In this document: positions 38,348 through 46,792 of the stretch, piece after piece
How the letters are laid out: the number at the start of each line of letters is the position of its first letter
Numbering within the stretch: the stretch's first letter is position 1
DNA from: Eubacterium multiforme
Lineage (GTDB): Bacteria > Bacillota > Clostridia > Clostridiales > Clostridiaceae
Assembly: GCF_030813415.1 (NCBI RefSeq)
Contig: NZ_JAUSUF010000001.1
Coordinates: forward strand, 558,001-622,000
Reading direction: 5' to 3'
Length of the DNA: 64,000 bases
Notes under the pieces: model-generated
The model's input: the letters and a program-made list of their open reading frames with translations, nothing else
Databases searched by the model: none
What the model was told of the DNA's origin: nothing
Program-made: the position numbers and the translations under genes

Positions 38348-39823
38348 CTAAACTATTCCTAATACTTTAAACCAAGTAAATGAAGCTAATATTAAAATTC
38401 CCCATTTTACTACTAGTACAAGTAATCCATAAAGTAATTCCTGTAATACTGTAAAATATCCAGTGTTATAGTATATAAGGTTAACCTTACTACTTGGTGG
38501 TAATGTAATTGTATCTGCAATAGTTAATGCTGCTGGAAGTGCCAGTGCAACTGGATTGTAACCAGTTGTTTTTGCTATTGCTATTATTGTTGGTATAAGT
38601 ATTATTGTTCTTACTGTTTTTGATGTAAATACTAAATGACTGAAACTTGAAATAAACATTATTACTGCAAATAAAGCATAGAAACTTAAGTTTTCAATTC
38701 CTAATGAAGAGAAAATACTATTAAGAACCCAAGATGCTACTCCAGTATCATTTAAAGCAACTCCACCTGCATATGCCCCACAGGCAAATATTAATAAATT
38801 CCATGATATTTTAGCTTCTTTCCATTTTAATATTCCTATGTAAGGCATAAAGAATAATGCAGCTGATAATATTGCAACCATAACTAAACTTAATCTAAAT
38901 CCAAATATTTTAAGTTGTCCTTTATCTAATGCCCACATAACAACTGTAAAAGCAAATATAATAAGTGCTTTCTTTTCTGTTATAGACATTTTTCCAAGAC
39001 TATTGTATTGGTCTTTAAGTTTTTTCATATCATCTTCAGTAACTTTTTTATTATGTACTTTAAATAATGATTTACCTATAAAGAATGAAGCAATAAGTGT
39101 AAGTATAGTTATTGGGGCTGATGCCATAAACCATTCTCCCCAAGAAATTTCATGACCTGAAAGATCTCTTATAAAACTAACTGCAAGTATTTGAGATGAT
39201 GTAGCTGTTAGTATTGCAGCAGTTGATAAGTTATTTGATTGAATTCCTTGTAGTGCTAGTAATCTACCAAAATTATTTTTAGGATCATCTAAATTAACAT
39301 GGAATGCTTCTATTACAAGCATTACTATTGGGAACATCATTGCAGCACGAGCTGTTGTTGATGGTACTACAAAGGCAATTAAAAAGTTTGTTGCCATAAG
39401 AAGTGCTAATATACTGTTAGTACTTTTTCCAAACTTAGTTATAAGAAATAGTGCTAGTCTTTTTGCAAGTCCACTCTTTTCCATACCAGAAGCTATTATA
39501 AAGGCTGCAAAAGTTAACCAAATAACTTCATATCCTAAAACTCCCATAACGTGAGTTTCATCCCAAGCTCCTGTTAAAGGTAATAAAACTATTGTAATAA
39601 GTGCTGTTACATAATTTGGGATACTATTTGTTATCCATAAAGTTAATGCAAATACAAATACCCCCATAGCCATCTTTCCTGAATAAGAAAGACCATTTGG
39701 TGTTGGCATTGTAAAAATTATTGCAAATAATATAAGTGCAATTGGTAATCCAAAAAACTCCATTTTTATTTCAAAAGGACTTTTTTGTTTTTTTATTTTT
39801 ACCTCTTTTTCTGAATTACTCAA
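38348..39823 (-). CDS. DASS-family anion transporter, second copy
   Basis: 491 residues, about 12 membrane spans. Family signature ATNFLIAFVVPSTTARAAMMFPIVM is split across residues 145-168, and the C-domain has FTSKTVRTIILIP. It differs clearly from the 34607 transporter, so the two probably differ in substrate. The start appears to be TTG 39823 after GGAGA. It is the first gene of a three-gene operon facing away from a LysR gene, the classic arrangement for inducible uptake. No AACAAATGTT boxes are seen upstream. Confidence 0.85.
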   Translation of the reverse strand: MSNSEKEVKIKKQKSPFEIKMEFFGLPIALILFAIIFTMPTPNGLSYSGKMAMGVFVFALTLWITNSIPNYVTALITIVLLPLTGAWDETHVMGVLGYEVIWLTFAAFIIASGMEKSGLAKRLALFLITKFGKSTNSILALLMATNFLIAFVVPSTTARAAMMFPIVMLVIEAFHVNLDDPKNNFGRLLALQGIQSNNLSTAAILTATSSQILAVSFIRDLSGHEISWGEWFMASAPITILTLIASFFIGKSLFKVHNKKVTEDDMKKLKDQYNSLGKMSITEKKALIIFAFTVVMWALDKGQLKIFGFRLSLVMVAILSAALFFMPYIGILKWKEAKISWNLLIFACGAYAGGVALNDTGVASWVLNSIFSSLGIENLSFYALFAVIMFISSFSHLVFTSKTVRTIILIPTIIAIAKTTGYNPVALALPAALTIADTITLPPSSKVNLIYYNTGYFTVLQELLYGLLVLVVKWGILILASFTWFKVLGIV

Positions 39824-40041
39824 AATACATTTCTCCTCTCAATTTTTGTATTCGTTTTCCTAGACCTATTGTAAAATAATTTAAAATTTCTATCCAATTA
39901 TAAATACTTATTAAAAAAAATCTTTTTAATTTTATCATAAAAAATTTTTATAGTTATATATTTCTAACTTACTAATTTATTAACTTATTATTTAATATGT
40001 AGTATAATCTTATTAAAATAAAAATATTAAGAGGTATTGCA

Positions 40042-40938
40042 ATGAATATTGAAACTTTGAAAACATTCCTTATTCTTGCTGAAAATAATAACTTTACAAA
40101 AACTTCTGAAGCTTTGTTTTGCACTCAGGCTGCTGTATCCCTTAGAATTAAAAATTTAGAATCCTATTATGGTGCAAAGTTATTTTCGCGAGATAATAAA
40201 GATGTAAAATTAACTGAGGCAGGAAAGGAATTATTACCTTATGCCAAAAAGATAATTGATATATCAAATGAAGCTAAGCTTAAAATTTCATTATTAAATG
40301 ATTTAAAAGAGCAAAAGATACATCTTTTATGTTCTAGCACACCAGGTACATATATACTTCCAGAAATAATATATAAATTTAATCAAAAATTTCCATACAT
40401 ATCAATATTAAATGATGTTAAGTACACTAAAGATGTAATAGAAAATATAAAGAATAATACTTCATCTTTTGCATTAATAAGTCAACCTGAATTCTTTGAT
40501 ACAGAGGATTTAACCTGTGAGGCAATTGGTGAAGATCCTATAGTTTTATTTGTCGGTAAAGAACATCCTTGGAAAGATAAAAAATCTATAAGTATAACTG
40601 ATTTAAAAAATAGTAATTTTTTAATATCAAATCCTAAAACTTCAATTATTAAGTATATTGAAAACCTAGGAAATTTTAAATTTAAAAAAGAAAACATTTT
40701 CACCATAGGAAATATAGAAGCTATTAAACAAGGCGTTATTTCAAATATTGGAGTATCTGTACTGTCTTATTACTCCATAAAAAATGAAATTAATTATGGA
40801 CTAGTTAATGTTATTCCTTTTAAAGAAAATATAGAAATGAATAGAAAAATCTATCTTATAAAAAATAAAGATTATAAATATTCCACATCAGAAGAAGTTT
40901 TTATTGATTTTTTAAAGGACTCATTAAGAAAACTATAA
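40042..40938 (+). CDS. LysR-family transcriptional regulator
   Basis: 298 residues. The N-terminal winged helix-turn-helix is MNIETLKTFLILAENNNF, TKTSEALFCTQAAVSLRIKNLE (about residues 1-40), and residues 90-295 form the LysR substrate-binding domain. It is divergent from the DASS/ApgM-like operon with a 217-base gap, so it most likely senses the transported anion and activates that operon. ATG follows AGAGGTATTGCA. Confidence 0.93.
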   Translation: MNIETLKTFLILAENNNFTKTSEALFCTQAAVSLRIKNLESYYGAKLFSRDNKDVKLTEAGKELLPYAKKIIDISNEAKLKISLLNDLKEQKIHLLCSSTPGTYILPEIIYKFNQKFPYISILNDVKYTKDVIENIKNNTSSFALISQPEFFDTEDLTCEAIGEDPIVLFVGKEHPWKDKKSISITDLKNSNFLISNPKTSIIKYIENLGNFKFKKENIFTIGNIEAIKQGVISNIGVSVLSYYSIKNEINYGLVNVIPFKENIEMNRKIYLIKNKDYKYSTSEEVFIDFLKDSLRKL

Positions 40939-40974
40939 TAAGAATTTTTTATACTTAATATAATTTTACAAAAA

Positions 40975-41002
40975 AATAAAGGGGAATATATTCCCCTTTA
41001 TT
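40975..41002. terminator. Bidirectional terminator between lysR and the OYE-type reductase gene
   Basis: A perfect 28-bp palindrome centred at 40988/40989 with A/T-rich ends, between convergent genes. Confidence 0.85.
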
Positions 41003-41006
41003 TTAT

Positions 41007-43010
41007 TTATATATTTCTAGCTACTTCAAAAGCATCCCAAATAGCTGACATAATATTTCTAACTTCAAGTGCATCGCCTAATAAATATGTTTCCTTATTA
41101 TTAAATCTTAATTCATCATATAATTCTTTATTAGATAAATATCCAACAGAAACAATTATAGTATCTGCACAAATTTCTTTTTCAATTCCATTTTTATTTA
41201 TTGTAATTTTATCATTATCTACTTTACATATATTAGCTTTAGTTTCTATATTTACATTATAGAACTTTAACAAGTCCTTTAACATTTGACTATTTGCATG
41301 ACACATAGGAGGACCTGATGCTAATATATCATCAAGACATTCTATTATATTAACTTTTTTACCTTTTTTAGCTAGCCATAGTGCAGTTTCGCAGCCTACT
41401 AATCCTCCACCAACTATTGTAGCTGAATTTTCTACTTCATGTTTACCTAAAAGTATATCTTGTGCAGTATAAACATTATCTATACCATTAAACATATTTA
41501 ACATTTTTGGTGTAGAACCTGTAGCAACTATAATTACATCTGGATTTTCTGTATCAATTAAATCTTTTGTAACTGTAGTATTTAAATGAATATCTACTTC
41601 ATTCTCCTTTAGTGCATCTTCATACCATTTTACAAGGGCTCTATCGTCTTCTTTAAATTCTGGAGTTCCTCCTGGAATAAGATTTCCTCCTAATTTATCT
41701 GTTTTTTCATATAAAGAAACTTTATGTCCTCTAATAGCTAAAACCCTTGCGGCTTCACATCCAGCTACTCCACCACCTACAATTAATATTTCTTTTACTT
41801 TCATTGTTTCTTGTAGTTCAAATTCTTTTTCTCTTCCAACAGATGGATTTACTGCACAAGAAAGTGCTCCACCAGTTGCAAGTCTTCCCATACATCCATC
41901 ATGACAAGATAAGCATGGACGAATTTTTTCAAATTTTTCTTCTTTTATCTTTAATGGAATATATGGATCAGCTAAAAGAGGTCTTCCTAAAGCTATCATA
42001 TCTGTTTCCTTATTTAATATAGCTTGGCTTGCAGTATCTGGATTATCCATTCTTCCTGCTGTAATTACTGGAACTTTAAGTACTTCCTTTAACTTTTTGT
42101 TTAATTCAAGATACATACCTTTTTTAAAATACATTGGTGGATGATTCCAATACCAAGAGTCATATGTTCCTGCATCTGCATTAAAGGCATCATATCCTGC
42201 CTCTTCTAATATTTTTGCTGCTTTAAGTCCTTCTTCAAGATCACGACCCTTTTCTTCAAATTTTTCTCCTGGTAATGCACCATCATTTAATCCCTTTACA
42301 TAACTCTTTACACTATAACGAAGAGAAACTGGGAAATCTTCTCCGCAAGCTTTTTTAATTGTATTAAGTATTTCTATTGGAAGTCTTAATCTATTTTCTA
42401 AACTTCCTCCATATTTATCAGTTCTTTTATTAAATATTGTCATAGTAAACTGGTCAAGTAAATATCCTTCATGTACAGCATGAACTTCAACACCATCAAA
42501 GCCAGCTTGTTTTGCTATAAGTGCAGCTTCACCAAATTTCATTATGTATGTTTCAATTTCTTCAATAGTAAGTGGCCTACATTTTAATTCTGGAATCCAC
42601 TTATGTGGTATAGCAGAAGGTGCTATTGGAGTAACATCTCCAACTATTCCTGGAATACTAACACGTCCAAATCCTGCAGTTAATTGAAGAAATATTTTTG
42701 AGTTATATGCATGGACTCTTTCTGTAAGTATTTTTGATGTTCTTATAAAATTTGATGGATTAATTGTTGCACAAGGCATTGAAGGCATAGCACATTTTTC
42801 GATATCGTTTTCAACATAGGTAACACCTGTCATTATTAATCCAGTTCCACCCTTTGCCCTCTCTACATAGTACTCAATTCCTTTGTCACTAAAGGAACCA
42901 TCTTCACAACAAAGTCCACTAGGTCCCATAGGTGCCATTACAAATCTGTTTTTAATTTCTAAGTTTCCAATTTTTATTGGTTCAAATAAATTAAAATGTT
43001 CTTTTCTCAC
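41007..43010 (-). CDS. Old Yellow Enzyme-type NADH:flavin oxidoreductase (2,4-dienoyl-CoA reductase / enoate reductase family)
   Basis: 667 residues. An FMN TIM-barrel (1-340) has KNRFVMAPMG at the N-terminus and the catalytic region EVHAVHEGYLLDQF. A 4Fe-4S cluster motif CLSCHDGC (about 345-360) follows. Then come FAD/NAD domains with GGGVAGCEAARVLA and GGGLVGCETALWLAKKG. This three-cofactor layout is shared by FadH, clostridial 2-enoate reductases and BaiCD/BaiH bile acid enoate reductases. Substrate cannot be told; it reduces an activated C=C bond. The start is GTG 43010 after AGGGGGT. It is monocistronic. Confidence 0.87.
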   Translation of the reverse strand: MRKEHFNLFEPIKIGNLEIKNRFVMAPMGPSGLCCEDGSFSDKGIEYYVERAKGGTGLIMTGVTYVENDIEKCAMPSMPCATINPSNFIRTSKILTERVHAYNSKIFLQLTAGFGRVSIPGIVGDVTPIAPSAIPHKWIPELKCRPLTIEEIETYIMKFGEAALIAKQAGFDGVEVHAVHEGYLLDQFTMTIFNKRTDKYGGSLENRLRLPIEILNTIKKACGEDFPVSLRYSVKSYVKGLNDGALPGEKFEEKGRDLEEGLKAAKILEEAGYDAFNADAGTYDSWYWNHPPMYFKKGMYLELNKKLKEVLKVPVITAGRMDNPDTASQAILNKETDMIALGRPLLADPYIPLKIKEEKFEKIRPCLSCHDGCMGRLATGGALSCAVNPSVGREKEFELQETMKVKEILIVGGGVAGCEAARVLAIRGHKVSLYEKTDKLGGNLIPGGTPEFKEDDRALVKWYEDALKENEVDIHLNTTVTKDLIDTENPDVIIVATGSTPKMLNMFNGIDNVYTAQDILLGKHEVENSATIVGGGLVGCETALWLAKKGKKVNIIECLDDILASGPPMCHANSQMLKDLLKFYNVNIETKANICKVDNDKITINKNGIEKEICADTIIVSVGYLSNKELYDELRFNNKETYLLGDALEVRNIMSAIWDAFEVARNI

Positions 43011-43244
43011 AAAAAATACCCCCTAATTTTTAAAATTATGTTATATATTTAACTTAATTCATTAATAAATTTTTGTCAATATGTTATTATTATTCATATT
43101 TTTTATTAAATATAATAATTTAAACCCTATTTTATTATTAATTATTAAGTGAACCCTTATTAGTAGACATAAATTCAGAAAATGTTTTCATTATTATATG
43201 GTACAATAATTTATATACATATAAATTTAAGGTGGTGTATCTTT

Positions 43245-43538
43245 ATGGGACGAAAAAATTATGATTCTAAATTTAAAATTACAGCTGTAAAATTAGTTTT
43301 AGAAAATAATACTTCTGTATTAGATGTATCTAAAAAATTGTGTATTCATTATAATACTTTATACAACTGGATAAATGAATATAAAAAATATGGGGAAAAT
43401 GCCTTTCCAAACAATGAAAATAAACTTAATTCCTATAAATGTGAAATAGAAAAATTAAAAGAAGAAAATTTAAAACTTAAAGAGGAACTTGATCTATTAA
43501 AAAAATACCAAGCCTTCTTAAGGGAAAAGAATATTTAA
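43245..43538 (+). CDS. IS3-family transposase OrfA
   Basis: 97 residues. The helix-turn-helix is KFKITAVKLVLENNTSVLDVSKKLCIHYNTLYNWI (given here by its span, residues 8-42) and a leucine-zipper-like coiled coil follows (about 60-92, EIEKLKEENLKLKEELDLL). The start is ATG 43245 after AAGGTGGTG. The A7 run at 43499-43505 in TTA-AAA-AAA allows the usual -1 frameshift into orfB. As orfB is truncated, OrfA can at most bind ends and repress. Confidence 0.85.
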   Translation: MGRKNYDSKFKITAVKLVLENNTSVLDVSKKLCIHYNTLYNWINEYKKYGENAFPNNENKLNSYKCEIEKLKEENLKLKEELDLLKKYQAFLREKNI

Positions 43539-43918
43539 GATTTCAATATATCAAAGAAAATACCAATAATCTTAACATTAAGAAGGCTTGTAAAATTTTA
43601 AAAGTATCCCGTTCTGGATATTATAAATATATAAATAGTAATCTTTCTCCTAGACAAATAGAAAATTATATATTAAGTGAAAAAATACTACATATATTTA
43701 AAGCGCATAATGGTAATTATGGTTCTAAAAGAATTTCTGAAGAACTATCTAAAAATGGAATCTATGTTAACAGAAAGCGTATAACACGTTTAATGGGTAT
43801 TATGAATTTATATCCAAAAAGAACTAAATATAGTTATAAAACATATAAAAAAAATTTTTCTAATATTAAACATCAAAATCTATTAAAAGAATTATATGAA
43901 TCTAATGAAAATTTATAA
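43499..43918 (+). pseudogene. Truncated IS3-family transposase OrfB
   Basis: In the -1 frame relative to orfA, from the slippery run A_AAA_AAA, about 138 codons continue with the typical OrfB N-terminal region (ACKILKVSRSGYYKYI, NGNYGSKRISEELSKNG, VNRKRITRLMG) and end at TAA 43918. The rve catalytic domain with its DDE residues is missing, so no active transposase is made. The break comes where the linker to that domain should begin. Confidence 0.85.
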
Positions 43919-44158
43919 AGTATAAATATTGTATATTTTTTCATAATTATAATAGTTATAGCTTATTTTTATTATTGTCTACTTCTTAGGGGTTAGTTAA
44001 TTATATAAAATTTATATATTTTTTAATAGTATTAAATTTATATACTAATTTTATATATCCTTGTTAAAAATATAATTATATCCATGTATTATTTAAAGGA
44101 TTTATATTTATAATATAGAATATATGAATTAAAAGTAATTATTTTAGGAGGTATTGTC

Positions 44159-44407
44159 ATGTTTTCAATTATGTTAATAAAACTATCACCAAGAAATGAA
44201 ATAGCACCACAGGTACAAAAACTTTTAACTGAATATGGATGTATAATTAAAACAAGACTAGGTATTCATGAGGCAACTGTGGATAATTGTTCAAGGTCTG
44301 GATTAATAATATTAGATCTTTTAAATGAAAATAAGGATGAAATAAATTCCTTAAAAGAAAAGTTAAATGAATTAGAAGGTGTATGTGCTAAAATAGTTGA
44401 AGTTTAG
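44159..44407 (+). CDS. Small TM1266/NikR-C-like (ACT-fold) protein, putative hydrogenase-system regulator
   Basis: 82 residues. Its pattern (FSIMLIKLSP at the start, a central LGIHEATVDN, SRSGLIILDLL, and a closing LEGVCAKIVEV) resembles the TM1266 family of small ferredoxin-like domains linked to iron-only hydrogenase genes. No hydrogenase gene is nearby, so the role is open. ATG follows TAGGAGGTATTGTC. It has its own terminator. Confidence 0.65.
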   Translation: MFSIMLIKLSPRNEIAPQVQKLLTEYGCIIKTRLGIHEATVDNCSRSGLIILDLLNENKDEINSLKEKLNELEGVCAKIVEV

Positions 44408-44481
44408 ATTTAAATTGCTAATTTTAGTAATTATAGGTAGGGACTGTAGATAATTTTGTGTAATATAGGTTCTTTGAAATT

Positions 44482-44523
44482 AAATATTACTGGAAATTTT
44501 AGTTTCCAGTAATATTTTTTTAT
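44482..44523 (+). terminator. Intrinsic terminator after 44159-44407
   Basis: A perfect 15-bp stem (44482-44496 with 44503-44517) runs into a T-rich tail. Confidence 0.9.
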
Positions 44524-44543
44524 TATCGATTTTACAAAAAAAC

Positions 44544-44602
44544 TAGAGGATTAATTAAAATTAATCCTCTAAATTTAATCCTTATTTAATTTTTAAGTAT
44601 AC
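44544..44602 (-). repeat. Duplicated terminator module, copy A
   Basis: A 59-bp segment shared with 45955-46013 at about 54 of 59 positions. It contains the 12-bp terminator stem 44545-44556/44559-44570 that ends the LPKTG protein gene. One stem pair is A-T here and G-C in copy B, a compensatory change. Confidence 0.8.
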
Positions 44603-44659
44603 CTTTTAATTGCCTTGATTTTAATTTGTCTACTATATACTTATTTATAAAATTAAATA

Positions 44660-45544
44660 CTATCTTCTCTTTTTAAATATTGTAAATATTCCAGCTGAAG
44701 CTACTGATAATCCACCTAAAATACTAGCAATTCCTTCAATACCTGTTTTAGGAAGAATTCCTTTTGACTCTTCTTTAGTATCTTCTACCTTTTTTTCTTC
44801 ATTCTTTTTAGTATCTTTAGTATCTTTAGCTACTTCTCCTGCATCTTTTATGTCTTTTACTTCTTGACCCTTTGCATTTGCTTCTTTTGCAGCCTTTTCC
44901 CATGCATCTTGACCCTTCTTTTCTTGATCTTTTATAAGATTATTTTCTGCTTCTCCTGCATCCTTCATATCTTTTATTGCTTGATCTTTTGCATTTGCTT
45001 CTTTTGCAGCTTTTTCCCATGCATCTTGGCCCTTCTTTTCTTGATCTTTTATAAGATTGTTTTCTGCTTCTCCTGCATCCTTCATATCTTTTATTGCTTG
45101 GTCTTTATCTTTATTTGCAGCCTTTTCCCATGCGTCTTGACCTTTCTTTTCTTGGTCTTTTATAAGATTATTTTCCTTTTCGCCTGCTTCTTTCATGTCT
45201 TTTATTGCTTGGTCTTTATCTTTATTTGCAGCCTTTTCCCATGCGTCTTGACCTTTCTTTTCTTGGTCCTTTATAAGATTATTTTCCTTTTCGCCTGCTT
45301 CTTTCATGTCTTTTATTGCTTGGTCTTTATCTTTATTTGCAGCCTTTTCCCATGCATCTTGGCCTTTCTTTTCTTGATCTTTTAAGAAATTACTTTCTGC
45401 CTCTCCAGCTTCTTTCATCATAGCTTCTGCACTTTTTGTTTCTGCTGCTTTAGCAACGCCTGTATTTACTGCTATACCAGTTCCCACAATTGCGGTACAC
45501 ACTAAACCCTTTGCGATTATTTTATTAATTGCTTTCTTATTCAT
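44660..45544 (-). CDS. LPKTG wall-anchored repeat protein
   Basis: 294 residues. A signal peptide (1-33, ending GVAKA) is followed by five tandem repeats of 37, 37, 37, 39 and 39 residues (43-231), each containing LIKDQEKKGQDAWEKAA or a variant. A charged linker follows, then the sortase signal LPKTG (264-268), a hydrophobic span and KKRR. The repeats are predicted long helices, probably coiled-coil stalks or ligand-binding units displayed on the cell surface. Ligand unknown. ATG follows TAGGAGGAATAGTT. Confidence 0.85.
   Translation of the reverse strand: MNKKAINKIIAKGLVCTAIVGTGIAVNTGVAKAAETKSAEAMMKEAGEAESNFLKDQEKKGQDAWEKAANKDKDQAIKDMKEAGEKENNLIKDQEKKGQDAWEKAANKDKDQAIKDMKEAGEKENNLIKDQEKKGQDAWEKAANKDKDQAIKDMKDAGEAENNLIKDQEKKGQDAWEKAAKEANAKDQAIKDMKDAGEAENNLIKDQEKKGQDAWEKAAKEANAKGQEVKDIKDAGEVAKDTKDTKKNEEKKVEDTKEESKGILPKTGIEGIASILGGLSVASAGIFTIFKKRR
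44852..45418 (-). repeat. Five 111-117-bp tandem coding repeats in the LPKTG protein gene
   Basis: Units start at 45418, 45307, 45196, 45085 and 44968 (minus strand). Units two and three encode identical residues. Units four and five share an extra EANAKGQ/EANAKDQ insertion, so they duplicated separately. Copy number could change by slippage or recombination. Confidence 0.85.
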
Positions 45545-45954
45545 AACTATTCCTCCTATGTTTATTAAAATTATTATTATGTGATTGACTTTCTAAAAGT
45601 TAACCTTCAAAAAAATCAAATTCACATATTATATGTACTAAAAATATAAAAATACGCAATTTATGCATCCTTTACTCACACACAATACCATTGTTTATAT
45701 TTTATTTCAATATTTGCTAAATAAGGAAATATAATTATTTTGTTTTATTTATTTTAATTTTATTAATTTTTTACATAAAAAATAACCATTTAATTAAATT
45801 TTTTCATTATCATTGTTAAATATCCAATTATTTCATATAGATATCACTGTTATTTTTTCTAAAATATTACATTTTATCTAATATCTTTTATTAATTTATA
45901 ATTATTATTTTCTAATTCTATTTAAATGAACATATTTTAATTTTGTAAAAAATT
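45545..45954. other. AT-rich intergenic DNA upstream of the LPKTG gene
   Basis: Very AT-rich with no open frame carrying a ribosome site. It should contain the promoter of the LPKTG gene; no operator, RNA gene or repeat was recognised before the copy B module at 45955. Confidence 0.4.
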
Positions 45955-46013
45955 TAGGGGATCAATTAAAATTAATCCCCTAAATCTAATTCTTATTTAA
46001 TTTTTAAGTATAC
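45955..46013 (-). repeat. Duplicated terminator module, copy B
   Basis: Counterpart of 44544-44602. The hairpin TAGGGGATCAATT...ATTAATCCCCTA ends the 49-residue protein gene just downstream of its stop codon at 46017. The stem is kept by paired changes relative to copy A. Confidence 0.8.
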
Positions 46014-46016
46014 ATT

Positions 46017-46166
46017 TTATTCATCTTGATTTTTAAACTTTCCTAATTTTGATTCATTTATACCATTTTTCACAGCCAACTTAATAACATAATAAAAAAT
46101 AACTACTCCAATTAGACTTGTTAATATTGTTAAAAGACTTATAAAAACAGGCCCATACTCTATCAT
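46017..46166 (-). CDS. Small single-span membrane protein (49 residues)
   Basis: Encodes MIEYGPVFISLLTILTSL and onward: one membrane span (about 6-32), followed by a charged tail (VKNGINESKLGKFKNQDE). ATG 46166 follows GTGGAG. Four bases after the stop begins a strong terminator module. Not recognised, but the span, ribosome site and terminator support a real gene. It probably pairs with the DUF4177-like gene just upstream, 35 bases away. Confidence 0.6.
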   Translation of the reverse strand: MIEYGPVFISLLTILTSLIGVVIFYYVIKLAVKNGINESKLGKFKNQDE

Positions 46167-46200
46167 AATATAATACTCCACTAATAATTATTTTAATATT

Positions 46201-46410
46201 TTATAAATCTATTTTCCTTTCAAAAATTACTTCATAACAATAAGCTGTAAAAATTCCTGTTTTCTCATTTGCTGGAATAAAAACTTGTTTTAATCTCCAA
46301 CCATCTTTTGATTCATCTACAATAACTTTCTTACATCTATCAAAACCTTCATCTTTTTTTGAATTTAAAAAATGTTCAAAAGGTATTTTAACAAATTTAT
46401 ATTCGTACAT
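46201..46410 (-). CDS. Small DUF4177-like protein
   Basis: 69 residues. The pattern MYEYKFVKIP...DESKDGWRLKQVFIP...AYCYEVIFERKI matches the DUF4177 family of short antiparallel-sheet proteins, function unknown. ATG follows GGAGTAATTAAATT. It heads a two-gene minus-strand unit with the 49-residue membrane protein. Confidence 0.75.
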   Translation of the reverse strand: MYEYKFVKIPFEHFLNSKKDEGFDRCKKVIVDESKDGWRLKQVFIPANEKTGIFTAYCYEVIFERKIDL

Positions 46411-46792
46411 AATTTAATTACTCCTTATTATATAATATCATTTGGAATTTTTATCCATAAATATTATACAATAAATATTTCAAGATTATAATATATTTTC
46501 AATAATTTGGTTAAATAATTTTTTTCTTCAGGAAATATCTTTTATGATTTTGTGGACAATCTTCTAAAACTCCATACATTTAATTCAAACGATTATATAT
46601 ATTTAACTTTATATATAATTCATTTAAGTATTATTTCAATTGATTAATTAACAAAATTAAAATTTTTATTATATTTTTTTAAAAATATTATTGAAAAAAC
46701 CTTCAAAAAATAATATATTTATATCTCTAGCATAAATTCATATAACAATTTATAAAAATATGTATAATTACTAATTCTAAGGAGGAAATTTA
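46411..46792. other. Intergenic DNA before the PfoR-like gene
   Basis: AT-rich, with no open frame, RNA motif or convincing repeat. It should hold divergent promoters for the DUF4177 gene and the 46793 gene. Confidence 0.4.

Larger units (their letters stand above)
43145..44000 (+). mobile_element. Internally deleted IS3-family (IS150-like) element
   Basis: Imperfect terminal inverted repeats, left 43145-43168 and right 43977-44000, match at 18 of 24 positions, including the inner AGTAGAC. Between them lie intact orfA, the A7 frameshift site and only the first third of orfB. At about 856 bp it is several hundred bases shorter than complete IS150-type elements; the catalytic DDE region is gone. 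It could be moved only in trans. Confidence 0.75.

Noticed and set aside
39847-39860. A cre-like site before the second DASS gene
   Set aside because: TGTATTCGTTTTCC matches the consensus at only about 12 of 14 positions and has lost the symmetrical end, so I did not list it.
44864-45385. A long plus-strand frame across the repeat protein gene
   Set aside because: It is the antisense shadow of the five coding repeats; it has no ribosome site and a biased Cys/Phe/Leu composition, and the minus-strand protein has signal peptide and LPKTG.
44852-45418. Evenly spaced repeats resembling a CRISPR array
   Set aside because: Units are 111-117 bp, contiguous without spacers, in frame, and encode protein repeats.
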